A stretch of 64,000 nt of DNA, from contig JAJUFP010000002.1 in NCBI GenBank assembly GCA_029263715.1, forward strand, positions 124,001 to 188,000, given 5' to 3'. Below, one piece after another: positions 44,004-52,415 of this stretch. The DNA comes from Nitrososphaera sp. Its GTDB lineage: Archaea; Thermoproteota; Nitrososphaeria; Nitrososphaerales; Nitrososphaeraceae. Position 1 is the stretch's first letter, and each line of letters starts with the position of its first letter. A program made the translations under genes and the position numbers. A model generated the notes under the pieces. It did not search any database, was not told the origin of the DNA, and was given only the letters and a program-made list of their open reading frames with translations.

Positions 44004-44342
44004 TTAGTTTCTTGCAGAATTTTTCGCTTTCTGGGCGTACTTTAGGCCCAGTTCAATCAACTCTGCAAGGATTTCATCGGACTCTATGCCTGCCTGGCCG
44101 ACAAACACAAAACCCTTCATGGGCCGGCCGGTGAAATCCATCGGCCGGGCGTGGGGCCTTGCCAGCACTTCTTCATATCTGTCTGGGCCGACGCGGACAA
44201 TCATCTCGTCTTTAACTATGCCGCAGCACATCTTGCCGTCCAGCAAAAAAGCAAGGCCGCCAAACATATTTTTCTCTGTGATGCCTTTTCTCTGGCCAAG
44301 AGCCTTTCTCATCCTGCCAGCCAGCCTTTCATCAAAAACCAT
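44004..44342 (-). CDS. TfoX N-terminal domain protein
   Basis: A 112-residue TfoX/Sxy N-terminal fold: KALGQRKGITEKNMFGGLAFLLDGKMCCGIVKDEMIVRVGPD. In archaea the competence role is not established and this single-domain form is of unknown use. 28 bases separate it from the kinase gene on the same strand, so it may be in the same operon. Confidence 0.85.
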   Translation of the reverse strand: MVFDERLAGRMRKALGQRKGITEKNMFGGLAFLLDGKMCCGIVKDEMIVRVGPDRYEEVLARPHARPMDFTGRPMKGFVFVGQAGIESDEILAELIELGLKYAQKAKNSARN

Positions 44343-44436
44343 CGAGTTCTGTTGCCGCCTGATGCTTATTTCCTTATTGCCGGCTACGTGATCTATCTTA
44401 CAAGCATATTTCTCAAATGTAACTGTGTGTTGACCG

Positions 44437-45486
44437 TTAGAGCCTTTGCGGCGTGGTCACTATCTTGCCAAACAGCTGCGAGTCAGCCATCCTGACATGG
44501 CCCTCGACCATCTTGCTGAAGGGAAGAACTGTGTCAATTACTGCCTTTATCTTGCCCTTGCTGACCCACTTGATAACCTCTTCAAGTCCAGCTTTGGTCC
44601 CCTGCGTGGCTCCAAGGAGATTGATGCCCCGGAAGAATAGGTACCGGAGGTCTATGGTTGAATCGTAGCCGGTAGTGGCTCCCGTAGAAACAAGGGTTCC
44701 GCCCATCTTCAACAGCCCTACCTCTTGAGGAAATACTGTCTTGCCGATATGCTCGTAAACTATATCGACGCCCTGCTTGTTGGTGATATCGCGCACCTTC
44801 TTGTACCAATCCTGCTCGCGGTGGTTCACGACATGGTCGGCGCCCAGCTCAAGGCACTTGTCCATCTTGTCTTTGCTTCCTGCCGTCGCTATTACATCGC
44901 AGTTGAACAGCTTTGCTATCTGTATGCCTGCAATACCCATGCCGCTTCCACCGCCCATTATCAGGACCGTCTGGCCAGGCCTTATGTTGGCCCTTGTAAC
45001 TAGCATGTGCCAGGCAGTCATGCCCACCATGGTGATGGCTGCGGCATCGATGAACGAGACGTTGTCGGGCAGCTTTACAACGTTTACCTCTGGCATGTGC
45101 GTGTATTGGGCAAACCCGCCCCACAGGGGGCCGGTCTGAAATCCCCAGACCTTTCTGTCCTTGCAATCGTACTCGCGGCCAGAAGTGCATTCGTAACATA
45201 CCCTGCATGTAAGGTTGGGGTGCAAAGTCACCCTGTCGCCCACCTTTACGTGGGAGACATCCTCGCCGGTTTCAACAACCGTGCCGGCAACATCGCTTCC
45301 AGAGATGTGAGGCATGGGAATCTTGATAGGCTCGCCCCAGATCCCCCACAGGTCATTGTAGTTGTACGCCGCCGCTTCGACCTTTACCATGACTTCGTTT
45401 GGCTTTATCTTCGGCATGTCAATGTCCTCTATTTTCACAACCTTCCTTGGATCTTTGTTGTGTTCCCTGTAAACAGCAGCTTTCAA
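44437..45486 (-). CDS. Zinc-type medium-chain alcohol dehydrogenase
   Basis: A 349-residue MDR alcohol dehydrogenase. Zn/substrate region GSDVAGTVVETGEDV, structural zinc C-x2-C-x2-C style CRVCYECTSGREYDC, and the Rossmann motif VLIMGGGSGMGIAGIQIAKL. Catalytic zinc ligands are not clear: no Cys at the usual GH-E/C position is seen, so it may belong to the quinone-oxidoreductase side of the family. TTG start at 45486. Confidence 0.88.
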   Translation of the reverse strand: MKAAVYREHNKDPRKVVKIEDIDMPKIKPNEVMVKVEAAAYNYNDLWGIWGEPIKIPMPHISGSDVAGTVVETGEDVSHVKVGDRVTLHPNLTCRVCYECTSGREYDCKDRKVWGFQTGPLWGGFAQYTHMPEVNVVKLPDNVSFIDAAAITMVGMTAWHMLVTRANIRPGQTVLIMGGGSGMGIAGIQIAKLFNCDVIATAGSKDKMDKCLELGADHVVNHREQDWYKKVRDITNKQGVDIVYEHIGKTVFPQEVGLLKMGGTLVSTGATTGYDSTIDLRYLFFRGINLLGATQGTKAGLEEVIKWVSKGKIKAVIDTVLPFSKMVEGHVRMADSQLFGKIVTTPQRL

Positions 45487-45497
45487 TCTAATCCATT

Positions 45498-45692
45498 ATG
45501 GCGCTACCGGAGATAAAATCAAGGTTTGCAAAGTATGGCATTGCAAACCGCGTTCATAAAAGAGGTCTGTGTGTTGTTCCTGTTGATATGAATAAACACA
45601 CACAACATTTTCCGTCGGGATTTGTGAAAGATAAACACATAGGCACGACCCGTTGCAGATCAAGACTTGAAGGCTACCTGCGTCGATGGTGA
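45498..45692 (+). CDS. Small basic protein, doubtful
   Basis: A 64-residue basic ORF (MALPEIKSRFAKYGIANRVHKRG, then HIGTTRCRSRLEGYLRRW), starting 11 bases from the divergent dehydrogenase start. No motif. The next plus-strand gene begins six bases after its stop. May be real or spurious. Confidence 0.35.
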   Translation: MALPEIKSRFAKYGIANRVHKRGLCVVPVDMNKHTQHFPSGFVKDKHIGTTRCRSRLEGYLRRW

Positions 45693-45697
45693 TTACC

Positions 45698-46015
45698 ATG
45701 ACAGAAAGGCTTTTTGGAGTTTTCGCAACCCATAGTCCAGAATCATGTCCAATGAACAACAAAACCAGCAAAGAAATCTTCATGAATATCGATAGCAAGT
45801 TAAAGTCATCCCTTGCCACGTTCAAAGTGAAAAGGGTTGTTGGTTTTTACATGTCCGTTCTTGAGCATCAATGGATAATTATCTTGGAAGCAGAAAATGC
45901 CCATGACATTGAAAGTCTTTGTATTGAGAGTGGGATTTCTTCATACAATACCGTCAAGATAGTTCCGCTAAACGATATCTCTGTGGTGATGAAAAGGATC
46001 GAGGATGCCAGGTAG
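45698..46015 (+). CDS. Small alpha/beta protein, function unknown
   Basis: A 105-residue protein MTERLFGVFATHSPESCPMNN with a beta-alpha end (EHQWIIILEAENAHDIESLCIESGISSYNTVKIVPLNDI), ferredoxin-like in pattern and similar to DUF3303-type proteins. The second ATG was chosen because GGTGAT precedes it by four bases. Function unknown. Confidence 0.65.
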   Translation: MTERLFGVFATHSPESCPMNNKTSKEIFMNIDSKLKSSLATFKVKRVVGFYMSVLEHQWIIILEAENAHDIESLCIESGISSYNTVKIVPLNDISVVMKRIEDAR

Positions 46016-46023
46016 TTGTTGAT

Positions 46024-46089
46024 GTGAAAAAGCGATGCCAGATTTGTGAGATGTTCTTTAGACCAGATTATGCCCCGGCTGCGAACTAA
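46024..46089 (+). pseudogene. Cut-off zinc-ribbon ORF at edge of inverted repeat
   Basis: GTG-started frame, MKKRCQICEMFFRPDYAPAAN, shows a C-x2-C half-finger like those that open many larger zinc-ribbon proteins, then stops three bases before the left inverted repeat. It looks like the 5' end of a gene disrupted at that junction. Very short, so uncertain. Confidence 0.3.
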
Positions 46090-46092
46090 GAA

Positions 46093-46208
46093 AGAGCCCA
46101 TCCCAAAATTATTGGCACAGTAGTCGTAATTGCTTGTCAGGTACGAGAAGAGAACTGCCCTGGGCTGGTTCAGTTGGCCTGCTGCATCATTGTGTACAGG
46201 AGGTTAAT
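46093..46208 (+). repeat. Left arm of perfect 116-bp inverted repeat
   Basis: Bases 46093-46208 are identical to the reverse complement of 48747-48862 over all 116 positions. It begins AGAGCCCATCCCAAAA, resembling ends of IS5-like insertion sequences. It contains no ORF of note. Confidence 0.92.
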
Positions 46209-46252
46209 GTCGGGATTACTCAGTAGTGAGAACACAAAGGAGTAACAAACCT

Positions 46253-46465
46253 TCAAGTATAGGTCTTCAACGCTTTGATTGCTTCTATGGCATGGTGTAT
46301 CATGTGTTCAGCAGTCTCAGGCGCAATCTTCTTGGGCGTCAGTTCCTGTATCTGATTGATAAAATCTTTCAAGACTGATACAGCTTCTTCAATGTCGCCA
46401 TTGCCGCGCGCTTGAATCGCGGCATTGGCTTTGAGATCAGCGCCGTGTATGTTCCCTTGCTGCAA
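46253..46465 (-). pseudogene. FIMAH-like helical fragment
   Basis: A 70-residue frame: LKANAAIQARGNGDIEEAVSVLKDFINQIQELTPKK, then AEHMIHHAIEAIKAL. This is the pattern of the C-terminal FIMAH helical domain of extracellular proteins. The frame is blocked upstream by a stop, and only a TTG start is available, so it seems to be the tail of a broken gene. Confidence 0.45.
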
Positions 46466-46764
46466 ATTTCGCCATTTTCATAATGGTGTGTGATGCAATG
46501 TGGCAGGGTATCCAGCACAGGAACACACCTCTCTTCATGAGCAGAGGCGCTTATGTTATTGGCAGGCATGATGGCGACGACTGCAACAGCAAAAAAAGAT
46601 GCGGCTACTATTACGGTACATACTGGATCTTTACGCGGAGATTATTCATCAGAGGGGGTACGCGTGACCACGAGCAACTATTTCTTTCAGAACGCACTGC
46701 ATGACACAGAAGTCAGATAGCATATATTCCACGGAAAGCCAATATGTGACAGGTCGTCGAGGAA

Positions 46765-48702
46765 TTGCTTCCTAAAGCCAAGAGCACAGACTCGAAGCTG
46801 ATAGTGATCGTATTGATATTCTCTGTTTTACTCTTGGTGGGGACCTTCGTTACACCAGTTAACGCGCGTCACTCTATGCGACCGCAACCAACTACTACAC
46901 TGGATCCTAATACCATACCCAAATTTGTCAATCAGCTTGCTGTCCCTCCTGTTTTTGCTCCGACGGTGGTGACAGACCCGTCCACAGGTGACGTGGTTCG
47001 TCATGAATATACAGTAGACGTGACAGAGTTCTACCAACAGATACTACCAGAGGGATTTCCAGAGACGAAGGTATGGGGTTACGGAGGCACGGTCAACGAT
47101 CCATTAACGGGGAGTCCCATCAGATTTCAAAGTGTTCCTGGACCAACCTTTGAGGCTGTCAGAGGCATCCCTATACAGGTGACCTGGCAGAACAAGATTG
47201 ACGGACAACACATCTTCCCAGTGGATCCTACTCTGCATTGGGCCGATCCAAATGGTATGGGAATGCCAACCGCCCCCTTTCCGCCCTACCCACCGGGCTT
47301 TGAGGATGCGCAGAGTCCTGTTCCAATCGTTACTCACCTCCATGGCGGAGAAGTTCAATCAACCTCAGATGGTCATCCCGATGCCTGGTTCACGTCCACG
47401 GGAGTCCAGGGTGCAGCATACAATACTGAAACACCCACCACTTCCGACTCGGCTGTCTTTTATTATCCAAACGAACAACCACCAACGACGCTTTGGTATC
47501 ATGATCATGCCTTGGGCATCACGCGCATCAACGTGTTGTCAGGTCTGGCTGGATTTTACATTCTGAAAGATCCGGATGACTCTCTTGCTTCAGATTTGCC
47601 AAGCGGCAAGTACGATATCCCCCTAGCCATTCAAGATCGATCCTTCAATACCGATGGTTCATTCTACTTCCCAAGTGTAGGTAACAACCCCGATGTACAT
47701 CCTTACTGGAACCCTGAATCCTTCGGTAACACCATCATGGTCAATGGCAAAGTCTGGCCAAACCTTGATGTCGAACCCCACCAGTACCGCTTCAGGCTGT
47801 TGGATGGCTCTAATGCTCGGTTCTACACTTTAAGCCTCTCAAACAACCAGCAGTTCATACAGATCGCAGGCGATGGCGGCTACCTTCCCAAGCCGGTACG
47901 GTTATCTTCGTTGACACTGGCACCCGGCGAGAGAGCTGAAATCTTGATAGACTTTTCAAATTTGGCGCCTGGAACCAAGATCACACTGACGAACAGCGCA
48001 GGCGAGCAGCACTGCCCTATGTGCAGACGGGGAGATCCAGGAAACGTTGGGCAGGTCATGCAGTTCACTGTTGTAGATGCGCCGGTAGTGCATCCCAAAC
48101 CCCTTCCAACAAAACTTAATGAAATACCTGCCTTGAAACCGGACAAACCTAGCAGAATATTTACACTGGTTCAAGTGCAGGGAAGGCATGGAGTCGAGAT
48201 GATGCTGCTTGACGGCCAGAGATGGGGCAGTGCAGTTTCCGAAACGCCGCAAGTTGGATCAACCGAGGACTGGATATTTGTCAACCTTACACCAAGCACG
48301 CATCCGATACACTTGCATCTGGCACAGTTCCAACTCGTTAGTCGACAGGAGTTCATGGTGGGTGCGTACAGAAACGACTGGATCGCTATCAACGGTGAAC
48401 CACCCCTAGATCATCCTACCGAGGTGCTGCCACTTGATTCATACCTGAGAGGCAAGCCCCATGCGCCAGCTGCCAATGAAAGAGGCTGGAAGGATACGAT
48501 TCAAGCCATGCCTGGAGAGGTTACCACCATCAGGGTTCGATGGGCCCCCTTGGATGCCCCCGTTACTGGACCATCTGCTCCTGCTCCCGGAGTTAACTTG
48601 TATCCATTTGACCCTGCGGACGGTCCCGGTTATGTCTGGCATTGCCACATCCTTGATCATGAGGACAATGAAATGATGCGCCCATACTATGTGACTCCAT
48701 GA
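46765..48702 (+). CDS. Secreted multicopper oxidase (CotA/bilirubin oxidase-like)
   Basis: A 645-residue three-domain oxidase that oxidises a substrate and reduces O2 to water. Signal/anchor at residues 11-33 (LIVIVLIFSVLLLVGTFVTPVNA). All four copper motifs are present: HLHGGE, WYHDHALG, HPIHLHLAQF and HCHILDHEDNEMM (with the type 1 Cys-His pair). The size and spacing fit the CotA group rather than nitrite reductases. The start is TTG. Lies alone between the inverted repeats; substrate (phenol, Mn, Cu(I) or nitrogen species) unknown. GC content is close to that of the core. Confidence 0.93.
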   Translation: MLPKAKSTDSKLIVIVLIFSVLLLVGTFVTPVNARHSMRPQPTTTLDPNTIPKFVNQLAVPPVFAPTVVTDPSTGDVVRHEYTVDVTEFYQQILPEGFPETKVWGYGGTVNDPLTGSPIRFQSVPGPTFEAVRGIPIQVTWQNKIDGQHIFPVDPTLHWADPNGMGMPTAPFPPYPPGFEDAQSPVPIVTHLHGGEVQSTSDGHPDAWFTSTGVQGAAYNTETPTTSDSAVFYYPNEQPPTTLWYHDHALGITRINVLSGLAGFYILKDPDDSLASDLPSGKYDIPLAIQDRSFNTDGSFYFPSVGNNPDVHPYWNPESFGNTIMVNGKVWPNLDVEPHQYRFRLLDGSNARFYTLSLSNNQQFIQIAGDGGYLPKPVRLSSLTLAPGERAEILIDFSNLAPGTKITLTNSAGEQHCPMCRRGDPGNVGQVMQFTVVDAPVVHPKPLPTKLNEIPALKPDKPSRIFTLVQVQGRHGVEMMLLDGQRWGSAVSETPQVGSTEDWIFVNLTPSTHPIHLHLAQFQLVSRQEFMVGAYRNDWIAINGEPPLDHPTEVLPLDSYLRGKPHAPAANERGWKDTIQAMPGEVTTIRVRWAPLDAPVTGPSAPAPGVNLYPFDPADGPGYVWHCHILDHEDNEMMRPYYVTP

Positions 48703-49095
48703 TGACACCATACCAGATTTTGGAACTATCTAAGAGTCACTCCAAAATTAACCTCCTGTACACAATGATGCAGCAGGCCAACTGAACCAGCCCAGGGCAG
48801 TTCTCTTCTCGTACCTGACAAGCAATTACGACTACTGTGCCAATAATTTTGGGATGGGCTCTGAACCAAGGAACTTAAAATACAAAGCAAGATTCCGAAA
48901 AAGAGTTCGCCATTTTTTCAGGCCTCATTTGGATCTTTGCGGCCTTGTGGCGTCATCCTGAAACATGTCTATATTGAAATCGATTCATGCAAAATTCGAT
49001 ACTCTCAACCTGAACGCCCGCAATAGATTTGCAATGCTTTTGTCAGTGTCGTCTTATACGTCCATAGAAAAAGAAAATTGGATTATTCTTGGTTT
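48703..49095. other. Intergenic region holding the right repeat arm
   Basis: Besides the repeat arm at 48747-48862 no gene is visible. Plus-strand short ORFs in the last part are AT-rich and without motif. Confidence 0.4.
48747..48862 (-). repeat. Right arm of perfect 116-bp inverted repeat
   Basis: The reverse complement equals 46093-46208 exactly. The outer end is GGGATGGGCTCT on the plus strand. Confidence 0.92.
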
Positions 49096-49257
49096 CTATT
49101 CTTCCTTCTCTGTGTCTTCGTCTTCTTCTTCGACTTCCAGCTCAAGCTCCTTGATGGAAAAACCTAGTTCTTTGGCTTTCTTTGCAAGGTCCAAAGCCTT
49201 CTGCATCACTTGAATCTCGTCCTTTTCGTTTGTCACAAGTTCCAATTCTACTTCCAT
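49096..49257 (-). CDS. Small very acidic protein
   Basis: A 53-residue protein: MEVELELVTNEKDEIQVMQKALDLAKKAKELGFSIKELELE followed by a run of Glu/Asp. The ATG was preferred to longer frames that are not acidic. A helix plus acidic tail; small Glu-rich proteins of this kind occur in many thaumarchaea, role unknown. Confidence 0.55.
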   Translation of the reverse strand: MEVELELVTNEKDEIQVMQKALDLAKKAKELGFSIKELELEVEEEDEDTEKEE

Positions 49258-49430
49258 TTCACATAATGGAGCATGACTGAAAACTATAAGGTGTATGTTT
49301 GCAATGTATAACAAGGCAAACGCCCTGCTTATTTTATTGCGACTACAATATCGTTCATGATGACAGAACTGGAGAGCATCAGCTGGGTAGTAGTTGGATT
49401 TACGACGACCCTTGCCGCACTTGACATAGG

Positions 49431-50030
49431 ATGGGGCAGGCCCCCTATACAGAACCAAAAGGAGGGAATGGTACCCTGAGATCGAGCAAATTTTTTAACA
49501 AAAATGTCGTGGCGTTGGATGCATATCATATCGGTCATGTAGTTCGGGAGACAGACGACAAGATTGTTGTCTTTGGTGAAGGGGACGAGCGGTACGACAT
49601 ACTAAAGAGCGAGGTACAGGCAGTCAACAGAAATGTCCTGATCGGTCTTCCATTTTACGAGATTGTCAAACGATACAAGAAAAGCCGGAAAGAACCGCTG
49701 CCTACAAGTAAACCGGTAGCAAAATGGGTCTACACCCATGATGTGGACTTGGCGACGTACGAGAAAAAGTACCCCAAGTCGCTCTTTAACAAGGGTGTGC
49801 GGACCCGAGATGAAGAGCATGTGGGCCATGTCATGAAGGAAACCGATGGGGAGATAGTGATATTTGGGCACTACAACTACAGGTTTGATGTCCCAAAGTC
49901 AAAGATACTGGCAGTCGGCCGTAATGTTATTCTGGACATGGGATACCCTGTCGTCTTCAAGTACCTCGTGGATAGAAACGACCCGCTTCCGACGGGCGAA
50001 CCGTTCACCAAGCTGGCCGACGAGAGTTAG
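49431..50030 (+). CDS. PRC-barrel-like protein with two tandem repeats
   Basis: A 199-residue protein built of two ~65-residue copies: NKNVVALDAYHIGHVVRETDDKIVVFGEGDERYDILKSEVQAV (residues ~24-66) and NKGVRTRDEEHVGHVMKETDGEIVIFGHYNYRFDVPKSKILAV (~119-161), each ending with a FYEIVKRY- or VVFKYL-like piece. Pattern resembles PRC-barrel/DUF2171 strand folds. Internal duplication is clear; function unknown. Confidence 0.72.
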   Translation: MGQAPYTEPKGGNGTLRSSKFFNKNVVALDAYHIGHVVRETDDKIVVFGEGDERYDILKSEVQAVNRNVLIGLPFYEIVKRYKKSRKEPLPTSKPVAKWVYTHDVDLATYEKKYPKSLFNKGVRTRDEEHVGHVMKETDGEIVIFGHYNYRFDVPKSKILAVGRNVILDMGYPVVFKYLVDRNDPLPTGEPFTKLADES

Positions 50031-50285
50031 CATTCTGGTAAAGGGGACACCACACTTTTTTATAGTGATGATCTATTACAGAACCGATCGCCATAAAGCG
50101 CGTAGTAGTGATTCATGCACATCCGTTGCATTGTTTCAGTGATGTTTTGCAGGAAGCCTAAAACTGTTCTTTCTAAACAGTGATTAGTTCTTGGAATGCC
50201 ATTTTTCAAAATCTTGTCAATAGTATACTATGCAATACTTTGCAAACTTGTTGCAAATATACACATCCAGACCAATGTCTCTTAG

Positions 50286-51350
50286 TTGGAAGCAATATCA
50301 TTTCCTGGCAACGGCATCACTTTATGGGTCGTTTTCAGCCTCATGATCGGCATCGCCATTGCCATCGACCTTGGATTAATAGGTGCATTAAAGAAGATGT
50401 TGAAAAAAAGGTCAGTTACAGCAGAATCGGCCATAGATGAAACTAGTCTTGGCAGCCGTGATTCCACACGCAGTGCACAGCAACACCCCTTCAAGCAGGC
50501 GCTGATGTGGACGATAGTCTGGATAGGCCTTGCAGGGATCTTTGCGGCGTTGATATTTGTTCAGATGGGCCAAGAAAAAATGCTCGAGTTCGTCACTGGC
50601 TATACTCTAGAAAAGTCGCTTAGCGTGGACAACATGTTTGTCTTCCTGCTGATATTCTCTACCCTTGCAATACCGCATGCATACCAGCACAAGGTGCTGA
50701 TGGTCGGCATTCTAAGTGCAATTGCCATGAGGATTCCCCTAATACTCGTCGGCGTATCGCTGCTTGAAAGCTTCCATTGGATGATCTATATCTTTGGTGG
50801 CCTCCTGCTCCTCACGGCAGCCAGGATGATTCTGCAAAAGAAGGAAAAGAAGGTAGACGTGGAGAAGAATATTGCCGTCAGACTCTTGCGAAAGGTAATA
50901 CCAATAGCAACCGAGCTAAAAGATGACAGGTTCTTTACAAAAAAGAACGGCATACTGTTTGCAACGCCGATGCTCGTTGCCTTGGTGATAGTTGAAATGA
51001 CAGACCTGGTTTTTGCCATCGATTCGATACCGGCAGTCCTGGCGCTAACTTCAGACCCGTTCATAGTCATTACCTCGAACATATTTGCAATCCTTGGCCT
51101 GAGAAGCTTGTACTTCCTGCTTGCCGGCATGATGGAAAAGTTCTACTACCTCAAGCCTGCGCTTGTGGCGTTGCTGCTCTTCGTTGGCTTCAAGATGATG
51201 GCCGTGGACTTTGTCAAGCTGCCCATCAGTATATCGCTGTTGGTCATAGGAGGCATACTGGCAACGGCGTTGGCGCTCTCTTACGTCAAGACAAGGCAGC
51301 AGAAGGAAAGAATCGGCGTGACTGAAAAGGCAGGAAAAGAACCAAAATGA
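50286..51350 (+). CDS. terC: TerC family membrane protein
   Basis: A 354-residue integral membrane protein with about eight spans, first at residues 10-35 (LWVVFSLMIGIAIAIDLGLIGAL). TerC/Alx signatures: EKSLSVDNMFVFLLIF and DLVFAIDSIPAVLALTSDPFIVITSNIFAILGLRSLYF. TerC proteins export Mn2+ or support membrane-protein maturation. TTG start. It shares four bases with the next zinc-protein gene. Confidence 0.92.
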   Translation: MEAISFPGNGITLWVVFSLMIGIAIAIDLGLIGALKKMLKKRSVTAESAIDETSLGSRDSTRSAQQHPFKQALMWTIVWIGLAGIFAALIFVQMGQEKMLEFVTGYTLEKSLSVDNMFVFLLIFSTLAIPHAYQHKVLMVGILSAIAMRIPLILVGVSLLESFHWMIYIFGGLLLLTAARMILQKKEKKVDVEKNIAVRLLRKVIPIATELKDDRFFTKKNGILFATPMLVALVIVEMTDLVFAIDSIPAVLALTSDPFIVITSNIFAILGLRSLYFLLAGMMEKFYYLKPALVALLLFVGFKMMAVDFVKLPISISLLVIGGILATALALSYVKTRQQKERIGVTEKAGKEPK

Positions 51351-51532
51351 TTCAGCAACTACAAGATGATAAGCCGCAGCAGCAAGCGGCCCCGGAGCGC
51401 GGTCCGCGCTTCTTGCTATGCCAGTCTTGTCTTTGGTGCGCATCTTGTCTTGAATCGATCCATCGGTCAAGGATCTGCCCCATCTGCCAGGAAGAACTGG
51501 CAACCGTTCCCATCGACAAAAAAGATCTTTAG
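51347..51532 (+). CDS. Small zinc-binding protein, paralogue of 31147-31359
   Basis: A 61-residue protein with FLLCQSCLWCASCLESIH and RICPICQEELATVPI, giving two C-x2-C pairs plus extra Cys. The ATGA overlap with terC couples its translation, suggesting a link to metal or envelope stress. Function unknown. Confidence 0.75.
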   Translation: MIQQLQDDKPQQQAAPERGPRFLLCQSCLWCASCLESIHRSRICPICQEELATVPIDKKDL

Positions 51533-51535
51533 AAT

Positions 51536-52084
51536 CTAGGCAATATCTTCGGTGTCAACAGCAAAGGAGAGCATAGTGTCGGTCATGGTAAAGTCAACTC
51601 GTTTGAGGCCGAAATCCTCAAACAAAGATTCGTACTGTTCTTTGAGGTAGACAGACCATTTTTTCCCCATGTCGTGATGGATTGCATAGGAGTGCTTTGT
51701 GTAGTTGACATCATGCCTGTACGGGTAACCAGCTATCCTGATCCATGTCTCTATTACATCAAGTGCAGACGTGATGTTGTACTCGTTACGGAGCATCAAG
51801 ACAAAGTCTCTGGTTCCTTTTTTGGCAACATGCTCCGCAATTTCAGCAAGCTGCTCCTCTGAAACCAGTTTGAGCAGCTCTGTTATCAGACTTTTCCGGA
51901 CGGTGAGGAATCCAGCTTTGGCCGCATTTGAGTGCCAGTCTATGTGTTGCTTAAAAATGTGGGAGACAAGTGTATTTAGGCTGATGTCTTTATGCTCTGC
52001 CTCGTTCCTGAGTTTTTCAATCATGACGCCATCCAGTCTGAAGGCGATGGTTTCAGTCCTACGCTTCTTTTCTACCGGTCTCAA
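51536..52084 (-). CDS. Ribbon-helix-helix regulator with sensor-like C-terminal domain
   Basis: A 182-residue protein. Residues ~5-52 form a ribbon-helix-helix motif (RTETIAFRLDGVMIEKLRNEAEHKDISLNTLVSHIFKQH). The rest, with HDVNYTKHSYAIHHDMGKKWSVYLKEQYESLFEDFG, is a distinct alpha/beta domain rich in His, probably a sensor. Dimeric DNA-binding is expected. Target unknown. Confidence 0.75.
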   Translation of the reverse strand: MRPVEKKRRTETIAFRLDGVMIEKLRNEAEHKDISLNTLVSHIFKQHIDWHSNAAKAGFLTVRKSLITELLKLVSEEQLAEIAEHVAKKGTRDFVLMLRNEYNITSALDVIETWIRIAGYPYRHDVNYTKHSYAIHHDMGKKWSVYLKEQYESLFEDFGLKRVDFTMTDTMLSFAVDTEDIA

Positions 52085-52166
52085 AAGCTGTTACCAATGC
52101 TCTTTGTCTGTCTGTATTGATAAATCTATTCTGCGGCTTCTACCTGCTATTTATGCAAAAAGATGG

Positions 52167-52415
52167 TCACTTTTTAATCGTGTACAGGCAGAAATCGCAT
52201 TCTTCGCAGAGGTAGTACATGCAGTCAAAGTCCGAGCACAGCGTCATTTCATCGTGGCACCGGGGGCATTCGATCTCCTGCTCAATCTCCACGACTGCCT
52301 CGGTGTTTTCAGAATCCGCGGCAACGCTTTGGGTGACGACTTCCATGGATACGGTGTCCTGCCGGATGCTTTTAAGCAGTGGAATACCGTAGTGGGAGGG
52401 GGTCTCCCGGATCAT
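52167..52415 (-). CDS. Small zinc-ribbon protein linked to TrkH
   Basis: An 82-residue protein with ECPRCHDEM and LCEECDFCLYTIKK plus Cys in TLCSDFDCMYYLC, a zinc ribbon. The start overlaps the stop of the CBS-TrkH gene by ATGA, so the two are cotranslated. An accessory or regulatory role in potassium uptake is inference. Confidence 0.75.
   Translation of the reverse strand: MIRETPSHYGIPLLKSIRQDTVSMEVVTQSVAADSENTEAVVEIEQEIECPRCHDEMTLCSDFDCMYYLCEECDFCLYTIKK

Larger units (their letters stand above)
46093..48862. mobile_element. Probable mobile or invertible segment carrying a multicopper oxidase
   Basis: Two 116-bp perfect inverted repeats flank 2538 bases with a secreted multicopper oxidase and a minus-strand helical fragment. 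No transposase is inside. Identical arms mean recent formation or gene conversion, and recombination between them would invert the oxidase segment. No target-site duplication is obvious. Confidence 0.55.
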
